This document shows, in pieces, positions 10,161 through 22,100 of a DNA stretch of 64,000 nt (positions are counted from its first letter, which is position 1; every line of letters starts with the position of its first letter). The stretch comes from Acanthopleura granulata. Lineage: Eukaryota > Mollusca > Polyplacophora > Chitonida > Chitonidae. The stretch is from contig JABBOT010000001.1 of NCBI GenBank assembly GCA_016165875.1, forward strand, positions 16,258,876-16,322,875, written 5' to 3'. The position numbers and the translations under genes are program-made. The notes under the pieces are model-generated. The model did not search any database, had not been told where the DNA came from, and saw nothing but the letters and a program-made list of their open reading frames with translations.

Positions 10161-13100
10161 GTAAGACATAATTGCTGAAATACTGTAGTTTTTAGGTTTC
10201 GACTTAAAACTGTAGTAATTTATTTATTTGATTTGGGTTTTACGCCGCACTCAAGAATATTTCACTTATACGACGACGGCCAGCATTATGGTGGGTGAAA
10301 CCGGGTAAAGCGCGGGGAAACCCACGACCATCCGCAGGTTGCTGACAGACCTTTCACGCACCACTGGAGAGGAAGGCGGCATTATCTAAAACTGTAATTC
10401 ATTTGCATGAAACACCACCTGACGTAAGCTGACCATAGCCCAGATTTTACCGGTTTCGTGTGACCATTTGTCAACTATCATACTGCCGTCGCTATCCTAG
10501 TTTTATTATATATGTTGTACTTTTTATATTCCACTGATTTCGAGTTGGAGAACATTCTAGGAATATCATTATACTTTCTTAGTTCCTTCGTGCTTTGTGT
10601 TATTTGTCGTTTTGGAAACTAGTCTTGCCATTATTGAACCGGAACGGCCATTTTGGTTGACGTCTGATATATAAATGTCGGTTTTGACGCCTAGATTCCC
10701 TGCGTCATTCGACACTGATGACTGCTTCTCTTTTAGATGTTACCAACTTCATTGGAAATGGGTCTTTAATGTCTTTACGCCCATCTTTGGTCCAAAAATT
10801 TTGACGGTCATCTACCGTATCTTATTCAACACCAAGTTATCCATACACATAGTACTTAGAGAATCTCAACAGTGAGAAATTTTGATAAAATTTACTAAGA
10901 CATATTAACATATAAATAAAAAGTAAAACCAAAACAAGAATGCTAGAGTTACGTTTAGGAGTATCTGAAAAGTAGTTGATACACTCATATAGAGCAGGGC
11001 TTGAGGTGACGTGAGGGCTTCGCCGGCAGGCGTTTGGGAGTGTTAAACAACACAATAGCACACCGAAGACAGGTCAAGCTGGAAAGAAAAACATCTTCCA
11101 TAAGAAAACATCCCAGCCATGCTAAAGAACTATGCTGTCATCACCTCATATGCATGGGCCATACTGAAAAAAGTGGACGGATCACAATAAATTTCGTCCC
11201 AATGAGAGAGGGTCTACATGATATTTTAATGAATCCATTACTAGATTGGCCAAAGAAGATGTAACAGAAACTTTTGCACACAAAAGAGGCACCATATGCC
11301 TAATATAATACGGAGTATTTTTTGTTGGTGGAATAACAACTATTCACACAAGCCACCACAAAACCTCGTATTATCAATCCGCGCGTGTTATAAAAACTAA
11401 CAAAATTGATTACACTCGTATCGCCGTGGTAAACTAGTTAAGCTAAAACAAAATCTGATAATTTTTGCTATGTGGGTGTACTAACAAAACGCAGACCCTA
11501 GTGAGGGTTAAGTAACGTCATTGATGAGACACTTTCCCTTAAAGAGATCAATTTATGACAAAAATGCGAAAGCTATCGCACTTAGCTATGCTTATATTGC
11601 ATATGTTTAGCACTGCCAGAAACACAGCCAAATAACGCGCAGACTGAAATTACACACGTTGTTCCGTGTAAAATATCCTGCTTCTTTAAACCGGTAATCT
11701 TTTGAAATATATATATAAATATATTAGAAAACTACCACGCTGCATCTCCTTCGATAAATGCAACCTCAAGGTACATATACATGTACATACATTTTATAGG
11801 CTGCATCTTTGAAATAGCATTTTATCTGAAAGCTAGTACTGTTAATAGCTTTGATCTCGCCTTTCATTTTCCAGCCATAGACTAGCATATCTCTGAAACA
11901 GAAATAAAGTAAATACACAACCCATAAATTATGTTAGTGACAGATCCATTCAACAGCTTATCTTACATTCAGATTCACATACATATATATTGATGACTCC
12001 AGGCTGGCAAAATAACCACCAGTGACAACAGCTAGCCATGTTAGTGTATTGTTGGTACCTAAACAACATGAATGGAATGTCATAATAAACAATACTGGGC
12101 AGTATTTATAAAACAACTGTAACCTGATCATTCATAAAAGTATTCACTCATTTCACTTAAATTATAAACAACTGCAAATGATGAAATGTTTCCATTCATG
12201 TAATTTTGAGCTGTATATGAATTGATCCGACCTATGTCTACACACACACACATGATGGCAACCAGTTGAACCGTTTAATTTTGGCAAGTGACTGTCACGC
12301 TTTTTCACTGCTAATATATATATATATATAAAACTGATTGCCATCATATTTACAAAAACTTATTGAGTTTGACCTTAATAATAAACTGGGGTTTTTGACC
12401 AATGCCGGTACTTGATTGTACCCGCACAGTATTGAATCTCTCTGCAACCAATGCATATATATTTGAAAGCATTAATATGTTTTACTTCCTTATATGTTCA
12501 CTTGCCTTACTCCTGTTCAGGTGTTTGGTGTTCCACTGTACCGTTCACACCTTAGGTGTAATGTCCTCTTATCACTGGACTGATTTCTCATAACAACCAG
12601 CAGCAGTCGGTGAAGCCAACATGAACGTTGTACACACATTTGGTCGTCACCGCCGAAGCTCTCTCTGCTGTACATCACATGAAAGAAAAGTTTTCCTGAT
12701 TTCATCGTGTGCAGGTATAGAGGCTTCACTTGCGTGACAATATACAAGGCTTATAGAGAACCTGTTACGCAGTCAACGAGTTTGCTTTCGACTGTCATGT
12801 TGCTGGGCGCAAGCCTGGCTATATTTTGTTTTTGTACTTTATTTAGCGTTTAGAGGACTGCTAGTATGTTGAGCGGAGCGTCTGATCGCCGTTTGATTTT
12901 GGTCATGAGACAGCATGACTTCGGCACTGCTAGGGACTAGCTCGACTCGATTTGTTTTTTACTCTGATTTAAGAATTCTCATCATTGTGCCACTGTTACG
13001 AGGAGAACTTTTGATATAATATATGTCTGTCAAATCTGTCAAATTATCCAACCTTCCGTGACAGTTTTGTGTAGACCCCTCTCCCTGGGGCGAACTTGAT

Positions 13101-16100
13101 CGCTACGGCGACCCTTCTATATCCAGTTGACAAGCCATTTGGGTTTAATATAAACTCTATCGCATTTTTCGCTACAAGTATGGATCAGTTTTTATCAGAA
13201 CGTCTTTTGCACAACAGCTTATCATCATCATAAGTGGGGGATTCTTCTATACGGACATACACATCTCATGTGTTGACTACTTAGCAAGTTGAGGCCGCCT
13301 CGGTTGTCTTGTGGGGAGAACGTCCGCTTCGAGGTCGGGATATCCAGGGTTCAAGCCGGGGTCGGGTTATACCAAACACTTTTAAAATGGTACTTGTTGC
13401 GTTCAGCATTTTTAAGTTAGAGCAAGGAAACAGGTCTTGTCGGCCAGGTGTCATGTCTGGTGTCCTCGGCATGATGTTCCAGTGGCGGCAGCACTTTGGC
13501 GCCCTTCCACGAGAAGACACACTATATGCACACACCAGAACGACTCCTCCTCCTCATGTGATTGAAACATTGCTACGTACGACGTTAAGACCCAAGGATT
13601 CACTCACTCACTTGCCACACCGCACAAACCCAAATTTCAGAGTCCTACCAAAGGCCCTATTTTCAACTATGGATAACCGCATTTGTATATCTTGATCAGC
13701 TTTGAAGTTTTCTTTCCTGAATGGGATACACCTAACTACGAAATGCCACAGAGGCCTTCTCACCGTCACTCTAATTTTAAACTAATCTACTGCGTCGTTT
13801 GACAAGAGGATTCGCATGATTAAACATCAAATTAGACCCAGTTGATAATCAGATCGTGAAAACCTATTCTGTTAGCTTTCTTTATTTGCTTTTGGTCAGA
13901 CACCTGGACCGGTTCCATTTATCTAAGTATATTTATCTATAGGGCCAACTGAATCCAGTCTATGGAATCCCGAATTGGCAACCGCCAACTGTCAACTAGC
14001 TTCACGAGTCCTCGCACGCTCACTCGGCAACCAACTGGCCTTATGTCAGTGAAGGCTGTGACTTTCCTCTGCCGGCTTGCTCGGGGCCTTTAAGTCATGA
14101 AGTTTGTCAGGTAGCTGGAGAAGAGCGCAGATTACTCGGATTTCTTCGGCTCATCAATGTAATAACCACTTAATAAATAAATAGATAAATAAATAAATAA
14201 ATAAATTAATTAATAAATGAATGATGATGATGGTGGTGGTGGTGGTGGTGATGATGATGAATATGATGATGATGATGATGGTGATGGTGGTGGCGGTGGC
14301 GGTGGTGGTGATAATGACGATCACGATGATAAGGATGATAATAATAAAACTAACAGCGGAGAAGGAACACCAGAGTCTGACATGAGATTTGAAAGGGTAA
14401 CATGTCCCCATTCGCATATAATGAACACTGCACATACACGCTGGTACGGTTGTGTATGGAGATTTGTCAGATACCTGGATAACTTAGTCCATTACGTGGA
14501 AAGGTTCCCCAGCAATCTGCGGATGGTCGTTGGTTTCCCCGGGTTCGGCCCGGTTTTCTCCTATCACAATACTGGTCGCATATATAGGTGAAATATTCTT
14601 GAGTTCGGCGTAAAACACCAATCAAATAAATATATAAATTACGTAGTCGATTTCTTTCCACGTTAAATCTGTCCATCATCACATAGGGCGTATAAGTGAA
14701 ATGCTTTCATGAATTCGGGTGGATGGGACATCGTGTCTGAGTGGTTAAAGATGCCAGTCTTCCAATCGCTAGTCAGTAAACATATGGTCTTACGCAAGGA
14801 ATTCGTATATGTGCATTCACTGTTTGTGGGGCTTAGTGGCCGTTGATTCCGCTCATATGGCTGTTTCGTTCGTTGGTGATCAAATGCCAAAACTTCAGTA
14901 ATATAAGGAATATGTGAGAGTTACTGAAACAACAACCAACTAAATGAATACATAAATAAACAGAAAAAATGCAGCCAGGATAGTGTGAAAGTAAATGGCC
15001 ATGCGTAACCTGCGAAATCCTGTCTCTTGTCACTTACCTCAGTTGTCTTACTCTGACTCTTCCTGTAAATGTTTAGAGAGTAACGCCCTACACGTCCTCT
15101 AGCACCATCGCTTAAGCAGAATTAGGTACAGAAAAATGTAATGATATTTATTACAATTTATTAGACGTTATTAGCCAGTCCCTGAATGGTGTTTAGCCTT
15201 ACTGAATTTGCACTGATATTTTTCAGTTTCACAAGTACCTGGACAGTTTCTTCCTGTGACCACTGTCACAGGAAGGTATTTACTTTTACCCAGTCCCTAA
15301 ATAGTGTTTAGTTTTACAGAAATAACACGGTTTTTCTTAGTTTCACAAATATCTGCACAGTTTTATGTACACAGTCCCTACATAGTGTTTAGTTTTAAGG
15401 AATTTACACGGATATTGCTTAGTTTCACAAGTACCGGCATGTAGTTTCATGAAGGCAGTCCCCAAATTCAGTTGTCAAGGGTTCAGTTTTACAGAAACTT
15501 CACGGATATTGTTTAGTTTCATAAGTACGTAAGATTTCATGCAGTCAGCCTCTGCTTAGCTTCACTGTATCTAGAGGAATATAGCTATGTTTTATAAGTA
15601 ATATGTGTATGGTAAGGTTTTTAATCAGTTTTCGGTCTTTAGTTTCATTGAATCAAAATATAATGCACATGCTATTAAAAATTTATGGGTTTCACTGCTG
15701 TTGACTGTTCTGTTTCATGGTAATGTTTCTGTGTTCGTCGTTTTGAACCCAGCGATGCTCGTTAAAAATCATAACCTGTGTATTTACCAAGAATGCACAT
15801 AGGTCAAAAAATACAGACAGCAGACGTAAAGACGTGGTAGACCTGATGTTTTAAACATAACACTTTGTTTTCAAATGGATAAAATATCTCCTCTCATAAT
15901 TTGTAAATCCACTGTGCACATATTTTCACATCCACAGTGCATGTGTATCTGTGGTACAAAAATTGTGGATCACTGATACACACGTCATTGTGGTTGTATC
16001 ACACAAATTACATAAATTGTGTAATACTCTGATACTCAGAAATTATATGGATGTTTATTTTTGTCACAATAATGTGTACCACTCGTATAAGGTAGATTTT

Positions 16101-19100
16101 AGAAAGTATAATTGTCCACGAGTTAATTTTTAATGCAATTGTATTTCAAACGACTGTTTCACTATGCTGAAGAGTTTTCATTATACGGTTAGTGACCTTC
16201 TATCTGCGAATAAATGAAGAAATTTACTCACTATACTTGTATTTTAGGTTGAGACCATGGAACAAAGTGATTTAAAACAGAAACCTGGAAAGGATACTGA
16301 GGTTAGTGTCAATATTTTTTTATTCTATGTAGTCACCCCTTGTCCTGTTTATTTCTTTCATTATTGTTTGACTGAACTATTTGAAGTATTTGTCACAACA
16401 ATTAATGGTGGTTAGTTTCATGCCCAAACCACCGGCCTTTGGCAACTTCATGCCGAAATTTCCCATGCACGCGCAAAATACAGACTTGCACAACATAATG
16501 GTGGGCGGCCTTCGACGAGCGTTAAACGACATCGGCCAGTATCATGTTGCGAGGAAACTGGGCAGAGCCCGGAAGGAACCCACGACCATCCGCAAGTTGC
16601 TGTCAGACCTGCCCACAAACGGCCGGAGAGGAAGCCAGCATGAGCAGGACTCTAACTCACCGCGACTGCATTTGTGGGAGGATTCTGGTCGTTACGCTGC
16701 GCTAGCGGACAATTCCATGTTGTAATTCTCCTTCTTTATTCAAACATACCTTCTTTTTTCTAGAAAATACAAGTTGTTTTCTATATTTTTTCTCATTTGC
16801 ATAGAAACTTGAGATCAAGTGTCCAAGTGCAGAACCCGGACATATTCTCAGTGCACAAGAAATGGCAACAATGTCAAAAGCTTCGATTCAAGATATCTAC
16901 CACAAGTAAGCTGGGAATGTCAGAATGTGTGAATATTGTGTAAAGCATAAAGCACAGTAACTGTTGTTCCTTTGAAAATTATACAGAAGGGCTGTGCCCG
17001 GTTTCCTCCAATCATAATGTTGGCTGACGTCATATAAGTGAAACATTCTTGAGTATTAAACACCAATCAAATAAGTAAAGAAACCAGGCGTATGGTCTTT
17101 TATCTGAGTTAACCATAGTGTATGGAGCAGGCTGTTGATTATTGTTCAAGAATCCACATTTTTTTGTGCAAATCGTTATTCCAAAAAGTACCCATTCCCA
17201 GTCAATAGCAATACTGGGCTAAACTCTGGCTTTTGAAATTGTCTTTCAAGTACATTTATGTGAATTTGATGGACTTATGTGGTCTTCAAATTCAAAACTA
17301 CATCAAAACCACATACTTCGGCTTATGTGCTGATTACGAGGTTTGGGCTTTGTTTGGAAAGCACACTTTTTCGTTATTGTGTTGCAGTTAGTTATTCCTA
17401 AAAAGACACATTGACACTGCTAGATATGCAGACGCATTGGGATTTTGTGCATTTTTATCCTGTTCCATGACCCATTAAATGTATGTTCAAAGAGCTACAA
17501 AAAGTCTACACTGTTATACATAACATTTCGACTTATGAGCGTAATCTCAACATTATGATTTTCGCTCGATTTCGATTTGAAAATACACTTATATCCTTTC
17601 TTTATATCTGTATACTGGCTAACACTGAGTGTCAGCAGTCAGGTTTGCACAGTGTACCAGTACACGCCAAAGTTTAGAGCATATGAATGCACCAAACACA
17701 GATTTGTCTCCCTTGAGGTGTCTTTGACCATACCGCTGGTGGTCCGCTGATGTGTTTTATACTGTTATTTCAGTTGTTATTTATAACAAATATTTGCACT
17801 TTACAGAATTTAGTGTTGTATTTCAATTTTGGTGTGATTATTTCGGTTATGTAATGTAATGCGTATAGGATTTTATGTAAATTTGAATTTTGCAGGAGTA
17901 AATTAGTATGGGTGATCCCAACCCTCGTGATGACGTGATATTCAAGGGAAATTCAACTCATTGTTCCAAATGTATTTCTTTATCTTACATGATTTAATCC
18001 AGATGTCTCTGAATGCATCTTCAAACAGGGCTAGAGCTATTTTACTTTCTATACAAGAATTTGTGGCGATTTTAAGGTTTAGTTTTCTCCAAGTGTTCTT
18101 ATTATTGCAAAGGAATTTGTCTGTACATTATCTGTTAAAGTGGTGTGTTATTTTACCTCGAGCTGTATAGTTTCTTGCTAAATTCAATTTTAACAGCCCA
18201 TAACCGATATGATTACAGTTACGCTAGTAACGCCGAGGTTATCTGCCAGAAGATGTTAAGAATGGGCGTTGTCGGGGACGGAGGCTGGGAGGTGTGTGAT
18301 GACCCTGGATTTAGGCCCACCCACGACAATTGTCTGGTTTATTCATTCGGGTGAGATTTATTGATATGTTTGTTTTTCACTCGTGATATTCTCTGCAAGT
18401 CTGTCAGGTGAACAAGTAGGGAAAACCAATACGCCTTGTTAAATATAGAGATTCGCAGGAAACGCAACCTATCCACCTGCTGATGCCTTCAGTGATCCGA
18501 GTTATCAGAGGCCAGTTGGCCACCGCTAATGATAATGGTGATGCTGACGACCCTGATATAAAGGGTGTCCATTCTTTTGATAGAACGTTTTACACCACAA
18601 ACGGCTTTACTTCTCTGGTATAGCAAATTTTTAAGTATTATTATCTACCACAATATTCAGTGTTTGGTGTTATTTAGCCAGAAAAATATAGTGGTGTAAC
18701 TGTGGTGTAAAACGTTCCTTCACAAGAATGACCTTTATCCTTAATACATAGTTTGAGTGACGTTTGGTTTTCAATACAAAAACCGTGGGAAATACAATCG
18801 TGACACTTCACGGGATAATTACGCTTTTTTAAAGGCCTCTTGACACATGGCGCAAAGGAATTGAAGCTTTGTCTTGATTGATACGTGCAAGGTAATTGTC
18901 CCTGAATGCTGTGAAATGCAATTAACAGTTACAGTTTGTATGCTGGAGATATACGGCGATTTTTAAGCCTGTGTTACTGCAACACGTGGTTGCTGTAACA
19001 CATCTTGCTGAGACTCCATATTTGGTCAGTGCACAGATAATATCTACACTTATGACAATGCACAGTGCCATATGTTCAGTGCGCTTTGGTATAACTGACG

Positions 19101-22100
19101 ATAATCAGTAAGTAGTGTAGCTGTAACGAATGCATTTATTCTACGGTTACTTTCATCAGATTGCAAATTGCTAAAAATGTACATTTTAGAATGTGGGCTA
19201 TCTGCTTAATATACACAGCACAACTCTTAATTCTACCTTCACGAGGTGCTGTTTTACCACTTCCTTGACCGCAATAAATTTTACAAGAAAACATGAACAT
19301 ATACATGTATAAACTATAGGAAAACAAAGAAAAAATTAAAGAGACCTGAAAGAAAAACAACAAAGCCACGCACAAATACAAAAAGAAAATATATTACATC
19401 AGTTATTAAGTGCAGTATGCTTATCACTAACTGCTTAATGTTGTGTTTTGCACATTTTCTTTATGGTTTTCAAAATCCTGTTTATTGTGTTTTACGTAAA
19501 ATTTAGCTGTCTTTATAAGCGATACATTTTGTTTGAATCTGATCAATCTCATTGATTCATCCACCTTAATTAAACGTCCACTCCAGAGCTTTTCCTCAAG
19601 TTTCATTAAGATCTTATCTGAAAAACTTTAATGTCCGCACCAAAAGTATGGTTTTAAGGCCTTTATGTGCCTTTGAAAAAACTTCAGGTCAAATGTTAGG
19701 TGGAATACTGTACTTTTAACTTACAGATACTTAGTTTTTTGTGTTGGTTATTATATTGAACTGTTTGCTTTTCGTTTCAGGATAAGCAATGATTTCAGTT
19801 TTGATGATATGGTGGGTTTGTATTATGGCTGCGAAGTTCATTCCTTTGACCCCAGGTAACTACCATCGGCGTCCTCCTGAGTTGATATACATGGATTAAT
19901 CTCTATTTTATCAGGCTCTACAGCCTTTCAAATAGGCTAATATATGGGTTGATGTTTTTTACTTTCGATTATAGTTTTTCGCCTATACATAACAACATTC
20001 TGGCTCAGTCAGTCTCTCTGTCTGACATCTGGACGACCTTCTCAGTCAATCTCTCTGTCTGGCAAATGGACGACCTTCTCAGTCAATCTCTCTGTCTGAC
20101 ATCTGGACGACCTTCTCATGATCCTAACCTAAACACTAAGTGTGCATCAATCGGTGACTGCAGGAAGGACTATGATCTGCACGCTGGTAGGGCTTCTAGT
20201 AAAGTACACACTGGAATGAACGAATGGTTATGGCGCAAGGCCACTTTAAATATGATTTCGTCGAGTATAAAGTTTATGTCTTTCTTTGAAAAGACAACAA
20301 AGCTGTTCAGTCTCACACTTAAACAGCTGAATTTAAGTCATGTATATCATTAAATAGAACTTCAAAATGACAAACATTCAAACATTAAAATGTTAAGATT
20401 GCAGGCAACAGTCTGGACATCAGAAATGTGTATTGAGTAAACAGTTTGCAACAATTCGAACATCTGAAACGTTTCAGGAAGAATGAATCTCTAACAATTC
20501 AAATGTCTTAGACGTCGGCAAGAGTTGAATCTTTGGACTAACAATTCAATCCTCTGATATAATAACTAGCCTGCAATAATTCCAATAGTTATGTATACAA
20601 GACGACAACGGTTCGATCATCTAGAGCGTGACTAATGCGCCTGTAGCGAATGGAACATTCAGCCTTCTGCTTGTTTCAATTATTCCAAGGTTTGTTGCTG
20701 TTACAGTTATTCTCATTTCCTTCCTTGGCCTTGTGAATACATTTCTGTTCCAAGTTAACACATCATGAACGAACTGTGTTTCAATATACGTAAACAAGAA
20801 AGATTGATTTCTTTTCCAAACAGCATGAAACTGAATACTTCTCGTCGGAATGAAAAGGTCATGTTTCACCATCTCGGGGTTTCTGGAATGAACGGTCACA
20901 TACGTGGTACATGGCCAGTGAACACGTTATCGAATATTCGCAAGAACTTAGGTCATTCCCAGGTATGGCTTCTTCTACTTCAATAAAACTTTCTACAATG
21001 GCAATAACAAGAAAACAGTGAACTTATGGTTAGGTATTTTAGAGAATATCTGCCAGAAGCCATCGGCTGCCTTGGCTTGTCACGAACTTGAACAGCCTGG
21101 CTTGGATTGGATAATGATATATGAGTCAGGTGCTGAAATGACAGCAGCTAATCACCATGTCACCATACGTGTAACTATTGTATAACTACATGTAGGTTGT
21201 GTTTGTTATGAAATGTAGAATGCCACACGGGTTTTTACATCTTGGTCACATATCATCGGAATGGTAGACTTCCGTCCACCTCTCCCATCCGTCCAGTTAA
21301 TCTCTTGAACGTCTTATCAAGGCTTACCAAACAGAAAACACATGTACTCTCAGGCGATGGACAGAACCTTCTCTGTTTCCAGCGATCTTAGCCAGTTTCT
21401 TCAAGACCATAGCGGTCTTTTAATTCATAATATCTTAGGAAAGGCTTGGAAACATGATATTTCATGAAATCTCTATTGAATTTTCATCAAATCTGTAAAA
21501 CAGGATCACCAAGACCTTTGAAAGGACCTTCTGGTTTTTCATTGACTTTGACCCATTTTTTCAAGGCCATTGGAGTTGTATTTTATGAGAGGCACGATAT
21601 CCCCTAAAGTCTTGAGGGCAGTTTGCATCAAACATTTACTACAAATGCACCTAGGTTCTTGCAGAAATTCCTCTTGTTTTTATCGAATCATGGACTGATT
21701 TTCACCAAAGTCGTTGGGCCTATACATGTATCTGCGTTACTTTTTAAACACACTGTTTCTTGTAACTGTATTTATTGGCGAGGGGTAGTTTAAGTTCATT
21801 ACAGGATATTTTTGTTGTTCTGTTCATTTGCTATGTATACTCCATTCTCTATTCCCTGATACAGAAGTCGCAGAAGTGGCCTGTTGTGATAGATACACAT
21901 GTACTAGTCCGAGACTCACACGCCCTTAGATTGTGAACGTGGCAGTTTGACACATATTACCTTTTTTTTCACACTAGCACAGGTATTAGTGCACTTCGTT
22001 TAGTACAGATTTTTAGCTCTACTGACTACATCAGGATACATAATTCATACTATCAGTTTTTAACTTCGATAATCGGTTGTAAGCCTGTCTGTCGTTTTAT

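Larger units (their letters stand above)
10161..16247. other. Gene 2 intron 1 (unique, SINE-rich)
   Basis: This 6.1 kb intron holds two complete or partial SINE types, a compound microsatellite and a degenerate tandem repeat, listed separately. The stretches 10400–13290 and 15600–16240 show only short chance reading frames and no recognisable gene. Confidence 0.5.

Noticed and set aside
13309..13695. 128-codon plus-strand frame
   Set aside because: It lies almost wholly within the type 2 SINE.
14217..14591. Plus-strand frame with an Asp/Gly-rich start
   Set aside because: Produced by the gat/ggt microsatellite and then by a SINE in reverse; no protein signal beyond that.
14725..14800. Functional tRNA gene
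   Set aside because: Only an A-box-like stretch is visible; no acceptor stem pairing or proper B box could be found.
18197..18218. Acceptor ttttaacag upstream of exon 4
   Set aside because: It looks stronger than the chosen one but shifts the frame relative to exon 3. The gattacag acceptor keeps phase in units 2 and 3 and gives a family-like join.
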